Positions 5,842 through 6,921 of a stretch of DNA of 6,921 nt are shown in pieces. A program made the translations under genes and the position numbers. The notes beneath the pieces are model-generated. The model had not been told where the DNA came from, did not search any database, and saw nothing but the letters and a program-made list of their open reading frames with translations. Within the stretch, counting starts at the first letter, position 1, and every line of letters starts with the position of its first letter. The DNA is from an uncultured Acetatifactor sp. (GTDB lineage: Bacteria; Bacillota; Clostridia; Lachnospirales; Lachnospiraceae): the NCBI GenBank assembly GCA_947626405.1, contig CANQSE010000104.1:1-6921 (forward strand), given 5' to 3'.

Positions 5842-6921
5842 ATGAACGGGCAGGTTTATTCTGTGGAGCGCTTTGCGGCAAAGGCCAGGGAGGCCGCCGC
5901 GGAAGGAATTGTAATGTTAAAAAACAGCGACCGTACACTGCCGCTTGAAAAGGGCAGCCGGATCGCACTGTTTGGCCGGAGCCAGTTCAATTATTACAAG
6001 AGCGGAACAGGCTCGGGCGGCATGGTAAACACAAAATACGTGGTCGGAATAGCAGACGCGCTTGAGCGTTCGGGGGAATATGAGATCAATCCGAACGTGA
6101 AGGAACGTTATCTTGAATGGCTTAAGGACAACCCCTTTGACATGGGAGTGGGCTGGGCGCAGGAGCCGTGGTTTCAGAAGGAAATGCCCGTATCAGACGA
6201 GATGGCGGAAAGCGCCGCGAAAGAATCTGACATAGCTGTCATTATTATAGGAAGGACGGCTGGGGAGGACAAGGACAATTCCGCAGAGGCAGGCAGTTAT
6301 CTGCTGACTCAGACGGAAGAACAGATGCTTCAAAAGGTATGCGGAGCGTTTCGCAGGACGGTTGTGCTTTTGAATGTAGGCAATATCATCGACATGAGCT
6401 GGGTGGAAAGGTATAATCCGTCCGCGGTGCTTTATGTGTGGCAGGGAGGTCAGGAGGGCGGCAACGGCGTACTGGATGTCCTGAGCGGACGTGTGTCCCC
6501 GTCCGGCAGACTGACGGATACCATAGCCGGACACATTGAAGATTATCCGGCGGCAGGGCATTACGGTGATCCGAGCAGAAATATTTACGCGGAGGATATA
6601 TATGTAGGATACCGCTATTTTTCAACCTTTGCGCCCGAAAAGGTGCTGTACCCCTTCGGATACGGACTGTCATACACCTCATTTGAAATGGAGACGGAGC
6701 TCACAGGGCTTCCGCCGGTTTTTTTCAAGGGAGTTATGCTTGAAAAGCACACGATAAAGTTCCGCGTCCGCGTGAAAAACGTGGGAGAGTACAGCGGAAA
6801 GGAAGCGGTGCAGGTATATTGCCAGCCTCCGCAGGGAATTTTGGGGAAACCAGCAAGGATTCTTTGCGGGTTTGCCAAGACGGAATGTCTTGAGCCCGGT
6901 CGGATGCAGGAAATAACGGTG
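5842..6921 (+). CDS. GH3 glycoside hydrolase (beta-glucosidase type), C-domain first, truncated by the window end
   Basis: The frame is open for 360 codons to the last base, so the 3' end is missing. Residues from about 10 form the GH3 C-terminal alpha/beta-sandwich domain. Its opening motif is AREAAAEGIVMLKNSDRTLP (15-34), followed by IALFGRSQ (41-48), IAVIIIGRTAGED (131-143), VLLNVGNIIDMSW (175-187), VWQGGQEGG (199-207), LSGRVSPSGRLTDT (214-227), then IYVGYRYF (253-260) and PFGYGLSYTSFE (271-282). E142, in the AGED segment, aligns with the region that holds the GH3 acid/base residue. A fibronectin-III-like domain begins near 305 (RVRVKNVGEYSGKEAVQVY). The nucleophile-bearing TIM-barrel domain normally comes first and is absent here. 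It most likely follows beyond the window, as in the reversed GH3 enzymes of Butyrivibrio and Ruminococcus. No signal peptide is seen, so the enzyme is probably cytoplasmic. Beta-glucosidase is the default guess; the exact sugar is unknown. Confidence 0.92.
   Translation, partial: MNGQVYSVERFAAKAREAAAEGIVMLKNSDRTLPLEKGSRIALFGRSQFNYYKSGTGSGGMVNTKYVVGIADALERSGEYEINPNVKERYLEWLKDNPFDMGVGWAQEPWFQKEMPVSDEMAESAAKESDIAVIIIGRTAGEDKDNSAEAGSYLLTQTEEQMLQKVCGAFRRTVVLLNVGNIIDMSWVERYNPSAVLYVWQGGQEGGNGVLDVLSGRVSPSGRLTDTIAGHIEDYPAAGHYGDPSRNIYAEDIYVGYRYFSTFAPEKVLYPFGYGLSYTSFEMETELTGLPPVFFKGVMLEKHTIKFRVRVKNVGEYSGKEAVQVYCQPPQGILGKPARILCGFAKTECLEPGRMQEITV

Overview
The window reads as chromosomal DNA from a low-to-mid G+C Gram-positive anaerobe, most likely a gut clostridium (Lachnospiraceae or a close relative). 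This is inferred from strong purine-rich Shine-Dalgarno sites, dense one-strand gene packing, a clostridial-type TcdA, a large membrane hybrid kinase with two receiver domains, and a GH3 enzyme that begins with what is normally its C-terminal domain. All five genes lie on the + strand. No mobile element, RNA gene or CRISPR array was seen.

Positions 1-2596 hold a polyprenyl-phosphate-sugar module. It has a GT-C fold membrane glycosyltransferase (GT39/ArnT-like, 85-1701) and, 25 bp later, a UbiA-superfamily protein that resembles decaprenyl-phosphate phosphoribosyltransferase (1727-2596). The second could make a lipid-linked pentose-phosphate in the membrane, and the first could use a lipid-linked sugar on the outer face. 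This supply-and-use link is inference.

Positions 2698-3486 encode TcdA, the ATP-dependent enzyme that cyclises t6A to ct6A at position 37 of ANN-decoding tRNAs. It is a housekeeping gene placed between two unrelated modules.

Positions 3487-3601 form a 115-bp intergenic region with the best promoter candidate in the window (TGGACA, 18 bp, TACAAT). Four ACCTG/CAGGT pentamers surround it, and the outer two form an 8-bp perfect inverted repeat. It should drive a hybrid sensor histidine kinase with two receiver domains (3602-5821). After a 20-bp gap with a strong ribosome binding site comes a GH3 glycoside hydrolase (5842 to the window end, truncated by the window). The kinase and hydrolase probably form one transcription unit, which suggests that carbohydrate sensing and glycoside breakdown are linked. 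No HPt protein or DNA-binding response regulator is visible.

No wholly new system is evident. The points most worth following are the GT-C/phosphoribosyltransferase pair in a presumed Firmicute, the kinase-GH3 pairing with its candidate operator, and the reversed domain order of the GH3 enzyme.
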